Assembly: GCF_006438915.1 (NCBI RefSeq)
Contig: NZ_RCZE01000002.1
Span: 251,144 to 315,143 of the forward strand
Length of the DNA: 64,000 bases
Direction: 5' to 3'
Origin: Pseudomonas arsenicoxydans
GTDB lineage: Bacteria > Pseudomonadota > Gammaproteobacteria > Pseudomonadales > Pseudomonadaceae
In this document: positions 8,003-16,607 of the stretch, piece after piece
Layout: every line of letters begins with the position of its first letter
Position numbering within the stretch: position 1 is the first letter of the stretch
Program-made: the position numbers and the translations under genes
The notes under the pieces: model-generated
What the model was told of the DNA's origin: nothing
What the model saw: the letters and a program-made list of their open reading frames with translations, nothing else
Databases searched by the model: none

Positions 8003-9616
8003 ATGTTACGAATCACTGAACTGAAGTTGCCGATCGACCATCCCGAAGAAGACCTGCGCCCTGCCATCGTGCAGCGCCTGGGCATCGCCAGCGATGACCT
8101 GCTCGATTTCACCTTGTTCAAGCGCAGCTACGATGCGCGCAAAAAGTCCTCCGAACTGTGCTTCATCTACACCATCGACCTCACCGCCAAGGATGAGGCC
8201 GCGATACTGCACAAGTTCGCCGATGACCGTAACGTCAACGTGGCGCCGGATGTCAGCTACAAAGTGGTCGGCCACGCACCGGCCGATCTGCAGCAACGCC
8301 CGGTTGTCGTCGGTTTCGGGCCGTGCGGGATTTTCGCCGGGCTGCTGCTCGCGCAAATGGGCTTCAAGCCGATCATCCTCGAGCGCGGCACCGAAGTGCG
8401 GCAGCGCACCAAGGACACCTGGGGCTTGTGGCGTAAAAACGTGCTGAACCCGGAATCGAACGTGCAGTTCGGCGAAGGCGGCGCGGGGACTTTCTCCGAC
8501 GGCAAGCTGTACAGCCAGATCAAGGACCCGAAATTCATCGGCCGCAAAGTCCTGCACGAGTTCGTCAAGGCCGGTGCTCCGGACGAAATTCTCTACGTCA
8601 GCAAACCGCACATCGGTACGTTCCGTCTGACCGGTGTAGTGGAAAACATGCGTGAGCAGATTCGCGCACTGGGCGGCGAAGTCCGCTTCCAGCAACGCGT
8701 CACCGATGTGTTGATCGAGGATGGCCAACTGGTCGGCGTCGAGCTCAATGGTGGCGAGCAGATCCATTCGAAACACGTGGTTCTTGCCCTCGGCCACAGT
8801 GCCCGGGACACGTTCCGTATGCTCCACGGCCGTGGCGTGTTTATGGAAGCCAAGCCGTTTTCGGTGGGTTTCCGCATTGAACACCCGCAGTCTTTGATCG
8901 ATCGCGCACGGTTGGGCAAGTACGCCGGCCACCCGAAACTCGGGGCGGCCGACTACAAACTGGTTCACCACGCCAAGAACGGTCGTTCGGTCTACAGCTT
9001 CTGCATGTGCCCGGGCGGCACCGTGGTCGCGGCGACGTCCGAGCCGAACCGCGTCGTCACCAACGGCATGAGCCAGTACTCGCGTAACGAGCGCAACGCC
9101 AACTCCGGGATCGTCGTCGGCATCACCCCGGAAGTCGATTACCCGGGCGGCCCGCTGGCCGGCATCGAATTGCAGGAACGCCTGGAATCCCATGCCTTTG
9201 TGCTGGGCGGCAGCAACTATGAAGCGCCAGCGCAACTGGTCGGCGACTTCATTGCCGGCAAGCCGTCTACCGAGTTGGGCAGTGTTGAACCGTCCTACAA
9301 GCCGGGCGTTGCATTGGGTGACTTGGCGTTGGCCTTGCCTGCGTTTGCCATTGAAGCGATTCGAGAAGCGTTGCCGGCGTTCGAGAAGCAGATTCGCGGT
9401 TACTCGCTGCATGATGCGGTATTGACCGGGATCGAGACACGCACCTCGTCGCCGCTGCGCATTACGCGTAATGAGTCGATGCAGAGCCTGAACGTGAAGG
9501 GCTTGTTCCCGGCAGGTGAAGGCGCGGGATATGCGGGCGGGATTCTGTCGGCGGGTGTGGATGGTATTCGGATCGCCGAAGCCGTAGCCCGCGACATCCT
9601 CGGCCTCGATGCCTGA
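8003..9616 (+). CDS. FAD-dependent dehydrogenase (COG2509 family)
   Basis: This 537-residue protein has an N-terminal alpha/beta domain (residues 1-95) followed by a classical FAD-binding fold, VVVGFGPCGIFAGLLLAQMG, at about 100-120 and the second FAD motif GAGYAGGILSAGVDGIRIA near the C-terminus. This matches the uncharacterised COG2509 dehydrogenases related to geranylgeranyl-reductase-like flavoproteins. The gene is monocistronic. ATG 8003 was chosen because the family begins MLRITELKLPID and the extension to 7856 overlaps the lipoprotein gene. The substrate is unknown. Confidence 0.9.
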   Translation: MLRITELKLPIDHPEEDLRPAIVQRLGIASDDLLDFTLFKRSYDARKKSSELCFIYTIDLTAKDEAAILHKFADDRNVNVAPDVSYKVVGHAPADLQQRPVVVGFGPCGIFAGLLLAQMGFKPIILERGTEVRQRTKDTWGLWRKNVLNPESNVQFGEGGAGTFSDGKLYSQIKDPKFIGRKVLHEFVKAGAPDEILYVSKPHIGTFRLTGVVENMREQIRALGGEVRFQQRVTDVLIEDGQLVGVELNGGEQIHSKHVVLALGHSARDTFRMLHGRGVFMEAKPFSVGFRIEHPQSLIDRARLGKYAGHPKLGAADYKLVHHAKNGRSVYSFCMCPGGTVVAATSEPNRVVTNGMSQYSRNERNANSGIVVGITPEVDYPGGPLAGIELQERLESHAFVLGGSNYEAPAQLVGDFIAGKPSTELGSVEPSYKPGVALGDLALALPAFAIEAIREALPAFEKQIRGYSLHDAVLTGIETRTSSPLRITRNESMQSLNVKGLFPAGEGAGYAGGILSAGVDGIRIAEAVARDILGLDA

Positions 9617-9628
9617 CACAAACTAAAA

Positions 9629-9716
9629 GTGGGAGCGGGCTTGCTCGCGAAAGCGGTTTCACATTCAACAGAGATGTTGACTGATCCACCGCTTTCGCGA
9701 GCAAGCCCGCTCCCAC
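9629..9716. repeat. REP doublet, class A, inward orientation
   Basis: Inverted GTGGGAGCGGGCTTGCTCGC cores with a spacer containing CACATTCAACA and TTGACTGATC lie between convergent genes. Confidence 0.92.
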
Positions 9717-9733
9717 ATTTGATCTTCGGTGTG

Positions 9734-10828
9734 TCAGATGTTAGCGCGCAGTACCGTCGGTGGCAGCCCCTCACCACGCTCGACACTCGCCGCCACCGCG
9801 TCCATAAAACCACTCAACTCATACCCCTGGCCCTTGAGCCAATCCTGATCGTAATAGGTGGTGGCATAACGTTCGCCGCCATCACACAGAATCGCCACGA
9901 TCGACCCCGACTCCCCCGCCGCCGCCATCTGCTGAGCCGCCATCAAGGCACCGACCAGGTTGGTCCCGCTCGATCCGCCCACCCGCCGCCCCAACCGCTG
10001 CGCCAGATAGTGCATGGCCGCCAGGGACAACGCGTCCGGCACTTTGACCATGGCATCAATCACCTTGGGCAGGAACGATGCTTCCACCCGTGGCCGGCCG
10101 ATCCCTTCGATCCGCGAACCGCACTCCAGGCGCAGGCTGGCATCGCCGGTCTGGTAGTAATCGAAAAACACCGAACGCTCGGCATCGGCGCACAACACGC
10201 GGGTGCAATGCTGGCGATAACGCACGTAACGCCCCAGCGTCGCGGTGGTGCCGCCGGTGCCGGGGCTGGAGATCAGCCAGCTCGGCTCAGGGTGCTTTTC
10301 GAAACGCATCTGATGGAAGATCGATTCGGCGATGTTGTTGTTCGCCCGCCAGTCGGTGGCGCGTTCGGCGTAGGTGAACTGGTCGATGAAATGACCGTCA
10401 TGCTCGCGGGCCAGCCGGTCGGATTCGGCGTAGATCTGGGTCGGATCGTCGACCAGATGACTCTTGCCGCCATAGAAAGCAATTTGCGCGATCTTCTCTT
10501 TCGAGGTGGTCGCCGGCATCACTGCAATAAAGGGCAAATCCAGCAAGTTGGCGAAGTACGCCTCGGAAATTGCCGTCGAACCGCTGGACGCCTCGATCAC
10601 CGGCGCACCGGGTTTGAGCCAACCGTTACACAGCGCATACAGAAACAACGAGCGCGCCAGGCGGTGCTTGAGGCTGCCGGTGGGGTGGCTGGATTCATCC
10701 TTGAAATACAATTCGATGCCCGGAAAACCCGGCAGCGCCAAAGGGATCAGATGGGTATCGGCGCTGCGCTGGAAGTCCGCTTCGATGATCCGGATGGCTT
10801 CGCGGGCCCACTGTCGGTTGTCGCTCAT
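9734..10828 (-). CDS. PLP-dependent cysteine synthase-family enzyme
   Basis: This 364-residue fold-type II PLP enzyme resembles cysteine synthase and cysteine desulfhydrase (Cds1-like). The PLP lysine is likely in HPTGSLKHRLA (about residue 54), the asparagine/serine loop is EASSGSTAISEAYFANLL (about 79-96), and the phosphate-binding glycines are in SSPGTGGTTATLGRY (about 190). The family contains enzymes that make or break L-cysteine; which reaction applies cannot be read from the sequence. It is a single gene, with an AT-rich 240-base region before it and nhaA beyond. Confidence 0.88.
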   Translation of the reverse strand: MSDNRQWAREAIRIIEADFQRSADTHLIPLALPGFPGIELYFKDESSHPTGSLKHRLARSLFLYALCNGWLKPGAPVIEASSGSTAISEAYFANLLDLPFIAVMPATTSKEKIAQIAFYGGKSHLVDDPTQIYAESDRLAREHDGHFIDQFTYAERATDWRANNNIAESIFHQMRFEKHPEPSWLISSPGTGGTTATLGRYVRYRQHCTRVLCADAERSVFFDYYQTGDASLRLECGSRIEGIGRPRVEASFLPKVIDAMVKVPDALSLAAMHYLAQRLGRRVGGSSGTNLVGALMAAQQMAAAGESGSIVAILCDGGERYATTYYDQDWLKGQGYELSGFMDAVAASVERGEGLPPTVLRANI

Positions 10829-11067
10829 GATGGTTTTCTCGTTGAGTCGGCCTTTTTTTAAGGCTCAGCCTTCAAGCTTAGGAAAAAACCTACAGCACGC
10901 ACAGGTACAGCTGACGTTCAATACGGCCGGCAACTGCTAGGCTCAAGTCCGGTCCCTTCCTTCACGTTGTTACGGCATATAACAAAAAAGAATATAACTT
11001 TTGTTTTAACAACTAACAGTACGGGTTAGGGTGTGCCACCTTTTGAATTCATCGATGGAGAGCGACC

Positions 11068-12255
11068 TTGCCTCTGCGTAGCACTTTCACGCGTTTCTTT
11101 CAGTTGGAAGCTGCCAGCGGTCTGTTACTGATCGCTGCGGCAGCCCTGGCTTTAATCATCAACAACTCGTCCCTGTCGTGGCTCTACAACGGGCTGCTGG
11201 ACACCCCTGTCGTCGCGCAGATCGGCGCGCTGAAAATCGCCAAGCCGTTGCTGCTGTGGATCAACGACGGCTTGATGGCGATGTTCTTCCTGCTGATCGG
11301 CCTGGAAGTGAAGCGCGAAGTTCTCGACGGCCAGTTGTCCAAACCCTCGCAAATCGTCCTGCCTGGTGCTGCGGCGATTGGCGGCATGGTCGTGCCGGCG
11401 CTGGTCTACTGGTTCTTGAACCGTGACGACCCGACAGCACTGGGCGGCTGGGCCATCCCGATGGCCACCGACATCGCCTTCGCCCTCGGTGTACTCGCCT
11501 TGCTGGGCAAGCGCGTACCGGTATCGCTGAAGCTGTTTTTGATGACCCTGGCGATCATTGACGACCTGGGCGCAATCATTGTCATCGCGATCTTCTATTC
11601 CGGCACCCTGTCTACGCTGTCGCTGGCACTGGCGGGCGCCTGCATCATCGCGCTGATCGCCATGAACCGGCTCGGCGTGGTGAAGCTCGGACCGTACATG
11701 ATCATCGGCTTGATCCTCTGGGTGTGCGTGCTCAAGAGCGGCGTCCACGCCACGTTGGCCGGTGTGACCCTGGCGTTCTGCATTCCGCTGCGTACCAAAA
11801 ACGCCGAATCCTCGCCACTGCTGACCCTTGAACACGCCCTGCACCCGTGGGTGGCTTACGGCATCCTGCCGCTGTTCGCCTTCGCCAACGCCGGTCTGTC
11901 CCTGAGCGGTGTCACCGTTGAAAGCTTCACCCACCATGTACCGATGGGCATTGCGGCCGGTCTGCTGCTGGGTAAAACCGTCGGGGTGTTTGGCCTTACC
12001 TGGCTGGCAGTTAAAATTGGCATCGCCGCCCTGCCCCAAGGCGCCAACTGGGGCCATGTGCTGGGTGTAGCAATCCTCTGCGGGATTGGTTTCACGATGA
12101 GCCTGTTTGTCGGCTCCCTGGCATTTGAGCCTGGCGTCAGCGACTACGCCGGGATGGACCGGATGGGGATTCTGACCGGTTCGATTCTCGCGGCATTGAT
12201 CGGTTATGCGGTGACAGCGATGGCGAGTCGCAAGAGCGCCGTGCTGCAATCCTGA
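11068..12255 (+). CDS. nhaA: NhaA Na+/H+ antiporter
   Basis: This 395-residue inner-membrane protein exchanges internal sodium for external protons, supporting salt and alkaline-pH tolerance. About eleven to twelve hydrophobic segments are present. The two functional aspartates are seen in AIIDDLGAI (near residues 155-157), and the NhaA-specific unwound helix IV region [19 protein letters not shown] precedes them. The start codon is TTG at 11068, supported by GGAGAG eight bases upstream; no in-frame ATG gives the full N-terminal helix. It is monocistronic. Confidence 0.96.
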   Translation: MPLRSTFTRFFQLEAASGLLLIAAAALALIINNSSLSWLYNGLLDTPVVAQIGALKIAKPLLLWINDGLMAMFFLLIGLEVKREVLDGQLSKPSQIVLPGAAAIGGMVVPALVYWFLNRDDPTALGGWAIPMATDIAFALGVLALLGKRVPVSLKLFLMTLAIIDDLGAIIVIAIFYSGTLSTLSLALAGACIIALIAMNRLGVVKLGPYMIIGLILWVCVLKSGVHATLAGVTLAFCIPLRTKNAESSPLLTLEHALHPWVAYGILPLFAFANAGLSLSGVTVESFTHHVPMGIAAGLLLGKTVGVFGLTWLAVKIGIAALPQGANWGHVLGVAILCGIGFTMSLFVGSLAFEPGVSDYAGMDRMGILTGSILAALIGYAVTAMASRKSAVLQS

Positions 12256-12286
12256 GCGAAAGAGAACGCTCCTAACCGCATCAAGG

Positions 12287-12362
12287 ATTCGTCCTACAGC
12301 CACGATCCACCTCGTTCGTTAACGTCGCACAGCTCCTTTATCGGAGCTGTCGACGGACGAAT
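12287..12362 (+). promoter_or_regulatory. Nested inverted repeats ahead of the toxin gene
   Basis: ATTCGTCC (12287-12294) and GGACGAAT (12355-12362) form an outer inverted repeat. Inside, CAGCTCC and GGAGCTG (12330-12349) form a short hairpin with an AT loop. The outer right arm ends 13 bases before the GTG start of the toxin gene, so the structure could hide the translation start region or be a regulator-binding site. I do not recognise a standard pyocin P-box. Confidence 0.4.
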
Positions 12363-12375
12363 ACAAGGAAGATCA

Positions 12376-13548
12376 GTGGCTGGCAACAAGGAAGTTCCCA
12401 GGGTTAAAAACCCACCCTCCGGTGACGGCCATCACGTCACCTACCGCTTCATGACGGCCACGGAACTGGCTCAGCGCGATGCGCGACAAAGCGCTTACGA
12501 CGCCATGCTCGCCCGGCAGCAGGCGTTTGAAGATCGGCTTCAGGCCTCGACGAAAAAACCCGAAATCCCTCGCGCGGGATGCGTCTTTGCCAAGTCCTGC
12601 AACCTGCCGGACGCCATCATCGATTACTCGAATCCTTCGGGTGTGGTTCCGACCGACAGCCTCAAGGATTACGGCGAAATCGCCTGGCTCGGCGCTCGTG
12701 GTGCAGACGATGCCGGGCTGCTGAATCTCGAAACCATCAGTGGCAGTACCGTCTCGCTCGGCATTGGTCGACTGGCACTTAGAGCCCCGTCGCTCGCTGT
12801 GCCTTTGTTGGCACTTGAGGCTGCCACTGCCGCCACTTTGGCCGGTGTCGTCGCCTTGTTCTGGACGCCGAGCCTGGGTGATAGCGCGCTCTATACCGAT
12901 GAACAACTGCGTGCCCTGAAACAGGCGCGAACTCGCGTTCGGCTTCAGGTCGAGCAACAGGCTGATGGCAGTCTCAAGGGCTATGGGTTCTATACCGGCA
13001 AGAACCGCGACTGGGAAATGGTCGATGTCGTGCAGTTCACACTGCGCGGCAGCCAGCAGGTGGCGGATCTCGGGGAGGGTGTGGAACTGATCTGGACGCC
13101 AGCAGTGGATGGCTCGGACATCCTCGGCATTCCAGCGCTGGAGGCCGCCCCGCAGGCGCCGCATATCTGGGTGTATCCGCCAACGCCGGCGGCGGCCAGC
13201 ATTATCGTGAACCCGGTGTATCCGCCTGAGTACAAGGATTTCATTCTTGTGTTTCCGGTGGGGTCGGGGGTGAAGCCTTTATACGTGGTAGTGGCAAGGC
13301 CTGTTAGTGGCGACCACAGTTACCATCCTCCGCCAAAGACGCTGTCGGCATTCCCCGATGCGATCCCTGTTCAGACTAAAGGAAGTCGAAAACGCTGGGA
13401 AAGTAAGAGACGCATTTATGAATGGGACTACCAACATGGCGCCGTCGAAGTGTACAACTGGGCAGGGGATCACTTAGGGGAGTTCGATGCAAAAACTGGC
13501 GAACAGACCGGAGAAGGCAAACCTGAAAGACGGACATCAACAAAGTAA
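12376..13548 (+). CDS. S-type pyocin-like toxin with colicin E3-type ribosomal RNase domain
   Basis: This 390-residue protein joins an S-type pyocin domain (about residues 70-310, starting GCVFAKSCNLPDAIIDY) to a C-terminal cytotoxic domain (about 330-390) that closely follows colicin E3: SYHPPPKT, KRWESKRRIYEWD, QHGAVE, HLGEFDAKTGEQ. E3 cuts 16S rRNA in the decoding site; its catalytic Asp, His, Glu and second His are all present (YEWDYQHGAVE, GDHLG). The protein is much shorter than whole pyocins and has no obvious receptor-binding domain; the first 70 residues are charged and helical. GTG start with AAGGAAG ribosome-binding site. The immunity gene follows 15 bases later. Confidence 0.9.
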   Translation: MAGNKEVPRVKNPPSGDGHHVTYRFMTATELAQRDARQSAYDAMLARQQAFEDRLQASTKKPEIPRAGCVFAKSCNLPDAIIDYSNPSGVVPTDSLKDYGEIAWLGARGADDAGLLNLETISGSTVSLGIGRLALRAPSLAVPLLALEAATAATLAGVVALFWTPSLGDSALYTDEQLRALKQARTRVRLQVEQQADGSLKGYGFYTGKNRDWEMVDVVQFTLRGSQQVADLGEGVELIWTPAVDGSDILGIPALEAAPQAPHIWVYPPTPAAASIIVNPVYPPEYKDFILVFPVGSGVKPLYVVVARPVSGDHSYHPPPKTLSAFPDAIPVQTKGSRKRWESKRRIYEWDYQHGAVEVYNWAGDHLGEFDAKTGEQTGEGKPERRTSTK

Positions 13549-13563
13549 TGATGAGGGACAAGA

Positions 13564-13812
13564 ATGATATTTATCGCAATCACCGGATTTTTACCCGAGC
13601 CGAATCCCGACAATTCATTGCAATATGAAAAGGATGTTCCACCAGCCTTAGAGACAGCCGTACTGAAGGTCATGGGCTGGTCAACCTTGTGGGATGTACC
13701 TATGGGTGAGCACACAATCTCTCCCGATCAAGCCCGTGTGATTATGGACTTGGTGGGTGACCCCTTAAGAGAAGACCTGACGTTCTACATGGGTCTCTGT
13801 AGCAACGACTGA
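13564..13812 (+). CDS. Putative immunity protein for the E3-type toxin
   Basis: This acidic protein of 82 residues (about 14 Asp/Glu against 4 Lys/Arg) starts 15 bases after the toxin stop with a ribosome-binding site GAGGGAC. Size, charge and position are those of an immunity protein that binds and blocks the basic RNase domain. I see no clear similarity by eye to the colicin E3/cloacin immunity family, so it may represent another immunity family. It is followed by a terminator, so toxin and immunity form a closed two-gene unit. Function is inferred from context. Confidence 0.75.
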   Translation: MIFIAITGFLPEPNPDNSLQYEKDVPPALETAVLKVMGWSTLWDVPMGEHTISPDQARVIMDLVGDPLREDLTFYMGLCSND

Positions 13813-13842
13813 CAATATTGAATCTGGGATATCTGACGACAA

Positions 13843-13870
13843 AACCCCAATCAGTCACCTGATCGGGGTT
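13843..13870. terminator. Bidirectional terminator between the immunity gene and the SlyB-like gene
   Basis: AACCCCAATCAG and CTGATCGGGGTT make a near-perfect 12-base-pair stem (one mismatch) with loop TCAC. It is followed by CTTCTTT on the plus strand and preceded by AAAA, which serves the convergent gene. Confidence 0.8.
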
Positions 13871-13889
13871 CTTCTTTATCCATTCCCGC

Positions 13890-14354
13890 TTAGTGCGATA
13901 CGCGGCTCGTGCCATCTACAGTAGCAATCCGCACCCGCTCGCCAACGCGGAACACTTCATTCTCCTGAACTTGCTGAACATAGGCGCGCATGCTGCCGTC
14001 GTCTTCGCGGACGGTGATTTCGACGCCTTGAGTGCGGGTCAGGCCTTCTTCGGCCGCCGAACCTACCAGGCCGCCGGCGACTGCGCCGATGACTGCGGCA
14101 ACGATGCTGCCTTTGCCGCCGCCGATGGTGCTACCGCCAACACCGCCGACCGCAGCACCGGCGATGCCGCCGATTGGGGTTTTAGTGCCTTCGATTTTCA
14201 CTGGGCGCAGCGCTTCGATGGTGCCCATACGAATCGTTTGCACACGACGCGCTTCATCACGGGAGTAGGAGTCACCGGTCAGGCTGGATTGGCAGCCAGT
14301 GAGCAACATCGCCATCGTGGAAAAGGAAGCAACCAACAAAACAGACTTACGCAT
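13890..14354 (-). CDS. SlyB/Pcp-like glycine-zipper outer-membrane lipoprotein
   Basis: This 154-residue protein has a lipoprotein signal (lipobox LLTGC, Cys at about 21) and a glycine-zipper region rich in GG and AxxxG (about residues 62-105, for example GGIAGAAVGGVGGSTIGG). A beta-rich C-terminal part follows (VEITVREDDGS, FRVGERVRI). This is the arrangement of SlyB-type lipoproteins, which stabilise the outer membrane, often under PhoP-type magnesium control. It is monocistronic and ends at the shared terminator. Confidence 0.88.
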   Translation of the reverse strand: MRKSVLLVASFSTMAMLLTGCQSSLTGDSYSRDEARRVQTIRMGTIEALRPVKIEGTKTPIGGIAGAAVGGVGGSTIGGGKGSIVAAVIGAVAGGLVGSAAEEGLTRTQGVEITVREDDGSMRAYVQQVQENEVFRVGERVRIATVDGTSRVSH

Positions 14355-14486
14355 AGCATCAACTCCAAAGGACAGGTATTCATTAAACCCCGCAGCTTGA
14401 CGCCTGTCACGGCATCGCCGGGATAAAAATGTTTTGATTCAGGCCAGGTACAGGCGCCACAACACATTCACGCCCCAAGGCTTGTC

Positions 14487-14723
14487 ATGGATTACTTCAT
14501 CGTTTTCATCACTACCGTCGCCGGTCTGTACTTCCATGGGTGGCTGTACGTTCGGATAAAACGCTGGATGGACCGCGACCTGGCATTGGCTTTGGCTGGG
14601 AAGGACGAACAGAAAAAAGCTTTCATGCTCCAGCAACTGGCGAACGCTCACGCACAGAAAATCAAGCGTCGGGACCTGCCCCAGTGGCTTGAGGCCGCTG
14701 CAGCAGGGTATCCCGAACGATAG
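14487..14723 (+). CDS. Small membrane-anchored protein of unknown function
   Basis: This 78-residue protein has one N-terminal hydrophobic helix (residues 3-22, YFIVFITTVAGLYFHGWLYV) and a basic, helical C-terminal part containing KDEQKKAFMLQQLANAHA. It looks like a single-pass inner-membrane protein with its C-terminus in the cytoplasm. It lies between the divergent SlyB-like gene and the convergent pdxH, with only five bases to the pdxH stop. I recognise no family; similar small genes occur beside pdxH in other pseudomonads as far as I recall. Confidence 0.7.
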   Translation: MDYFIVFITTVAGLYFHGWLYVRIKRWMDRDLALALAGKDEQKKAFMLQQLANAHAQKIKRRDLPQWLEAAAAGYPER

Positions 14724-14728
14724 ACTGC

Positions 14729-15376
14729 CTAGGGTGCCAGGCGTTCAAGAATCCAGTCGGCGCCCTGTAGGCGGTAGTTGAGGCGATCATGCAGACGGCT
14801 GGCACGCCCCTGCCAGAACTCGATGCGCTCTGGTAGCAAACGATAACCGCCCCAGTGATCCGGGCAGTGTGGCGCTGTATCGCTGAAACGTTGCTCGGTG
14901 TTCTTGAGCAGCGCTTCCAGTTCGGCACGATCGGCAATCACCCGGCTCTGCGGTGATGCCCAGGCACCGAGACGGCTGCCCAGCGGTCGGACCTGAAAAT
15001 AAGCGTCGGACTCTTCAGCCGTGACCTTCACCACCCGCCCTTCGATGCGCACCTGACGTTCCAGGGTCGGCCAGAAGAACGTCATGGCAGCGAACGGGTT
15101 CGCCGCCAGATGCTGGCCTTTGGCGCTGTCGTAGTTGGTGAAGAAGGTGAAGCCCTCCTCGTCCAGGCCCTTGAGCAGCAGAATGCGGCAATGTGGCCGA
15201 CCGTCCTGATCGACCGTGGCCAGGGTCATGGCATTGGCCTCCACCGGCGGTTGCTCGGTTTTCACCGCGTCGGCAAACCACTGGTGGAACAGCCCGAACG
15301 GCTCTTCCGGAGCTTGCGCCTCGGTCAGACCATCACGGGTGTAGTCACGACGCATATCAGCCAGGCCCTGGGTCAT
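14729..15376 (-). CDS. pdxH: Pyridoxamine 5'-phosphate oxidase
   Basis: This 215-residue FMN enzyme oxidises pyridoxine or pyridoxamine 5'-phosphate to PLP, the last step of vitamin B6 synthesis and salvage. Family motifs are complete: [32 protein letters not shown] (FMN binding), [19 protein letters not shown], and the C-terminal PLP/FMN block [18 protein letters not shown]. The length equals that of E. coli PdxH. It is transcribed away from the OmpA-family gene's end. Confidence 0.96.
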   Translation of the reverse strand: MTQGLADMRRDYTRDGLTEAQAPEEPFGLFHQWFADAVKTEQPPVEANAMTLATVDQDGRPHCRILLLKGLDEEGFTFFTNYDSAKGQHLAANPFAAMTFFWPTLERQVRIEGRVVKVTAEESDAYFQVRPLGSRLGAWASPQSRVIADRAELEALLKNTEQRFSDTAPHCPDHWGGYRLLPERIEFWQGRASRLHDRLNYRLQGADWILERLAP

Positions 15377-15400
15377 GGCGCATTCCTTTTGGTTAACGAA

Positions 15401-16492
15401 TCACTTCTTGGTGACGTCAGCCGCGACGTCGACTTTCTTGGTGTCTGCAGTCGCTTTGGCCGGCGCAGTCTTTTTCGCCGGTGTTGCGGCTTTAGCAGGC
15501 GCTTTCTTGGCGGTGGCTTTGTTCGCCGGGGCCTTTTTCGTCGCCGGCACAGCCGCTTTCTTCGCCGCAGGTGCCGGGGTGACCGGTGTGGCCACTGGCT
15601 TGATGTCCTTGGACGCGATCATAGTCACTGGCGCCGGAGCCGGCATGTTGTACTTGGCCAACAACGCCACCATGGTGTTTTGCGGGGTTACCAGCAATTC
15701 CACGCGACGGTTCAAGGCACGACCTTCAACACTGTCGTTGGCCGCACGCGGGGCGTCACCGCCCATGCCGCGGAGCATCAGGCGATCTCGCTGCAAACCG
15801 CTGAGGCGGAAGATGGCGGCGACGGCTTGTGCACGCTCCTGGCTCAGTTTCACGTTGGCCGGTGCGGCACCCGTCGTATCACTGTGACCGAGTACCAGCA
15901 CGGCCGTTTTCGGATCGACTTCAAGGATTTTCGCGACACGGGTGAACGGACCGAGGGTGACCGGCAACAGCATGGCTGGACGATCCGGGTTGAACGAGCC
16001 TTCTACCGGCGCCGTCACCACTAACACGTTTTCACGGCGTTCAAGTTGCAGATTGCTGTCCTTGATCGCTTCGCGCAGACGCGGCTCGTAGTCGTCGAGC
16101 CAGGCCTGGGTGACTTTCGGGTCGATTGGCGCAACCTTGGGAGCGCTCTGATCCTTGCCGCCGAACGGCCAGTACCAAGGGCTACCCGCGTCGGCATCAG
16201 CTTTGGCGACCGGGACCGGTTTGGCTTCGGGTTTTACTTCAGGCTTGGCAGCGGCATCATCGGAACCGAACGGCCAGTACCAAGGGCTGGCGCTCTCACT
16301 TTTGGCAACAGGTGCGGTGGCAGCGGCTTTGAGCGGTGCCGGGGCCGGGGCTGGGGTCGGTTCTTTAGCGGCGATTTTGTCGGACGAACCGAACGGCCAC
16401 CAGCTGCCACCATCGGAATCACTTTTTGGGGTCTGTGCACAACCGGTGATAGCAAAGCACAGGGCCAGGGCGAGCGTTGGTTTGGATGACAT
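15401..16492 (-). CDS. OmpA-family lipoprotein with WPFG repeats and a histone-like Lys/Ala/Pro tail
   Basis: This protein of 363 residues has a lipoprotein signal (ITGC, Cys18). Three copies of a WPFG motif follow at residues 31-35, 71-76 and 106-111, separated by Ala/Pro/Lys-rich linkers. An OmpA peptidoglycan-binding domain spans about 180-290 (VLGHSDTTGAAPANVKLSQERA, GRALNRRVELLV). The last 55-60 residues are a KKAPAKAA-type tail like eukaryotic histone H1 or P. aeruginosa AlgP. A strongly basic tail on a periplasmic lipoprotein is unusual. The start at 16492 is set by the signal peptide. pdxH lies directly downstream, 25 bases away. Confidence 0.87.
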   Translation of the reverse strand: MSSKPTLALALCFAITGCAQTPKSDSDGGSWWPFGSSDKIAAKEPTPAPAPAPLKAAATAPVAKSESASPWYWPFGSDDAAAKPEVKPEAKPVPVAKADADAGSPWYWPFGGKDQSAPKVAPIDPKVTQAWLDDYEPRLREAIKDSNLQLERRENVLVVTAPVEGSFNPDRPAMLLPVTLGPFTRVAKILEVDPKTAVLVLGHSDTTGAAPANVKLSQERAQAVAAIFRLSGLQRDRLMLRGMGGDAPRAANDSVEGRALNRRVELLVTPQNTMVALLAKYNMPAPAPVTMIASKDIKPVATPVTPAPAAKKAAVPATKKAPANKATAKKAPAKAATPAKKTAPAKATADTKKVDVAADVTKK

Positions 16493-16607
16493 TGGATATC
16501 CACGAAATATGAAGTAATGAAAAATCAGACCGAAGCGGCCCGCACAAACTGACGATTTGAAACTGAAAAGGCTGCCGGGTTCCAGTACTGGAACCCTTGA
16601 GCGGGTT

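Noticed and set aside
8006..9619. A 537-codon minus-strand frame over the FAD dehydrogenase
   Set aside because: It mirrors the real gene in the complementary strand and shows the His/Arg/Gln-rich composition of antisense frames.
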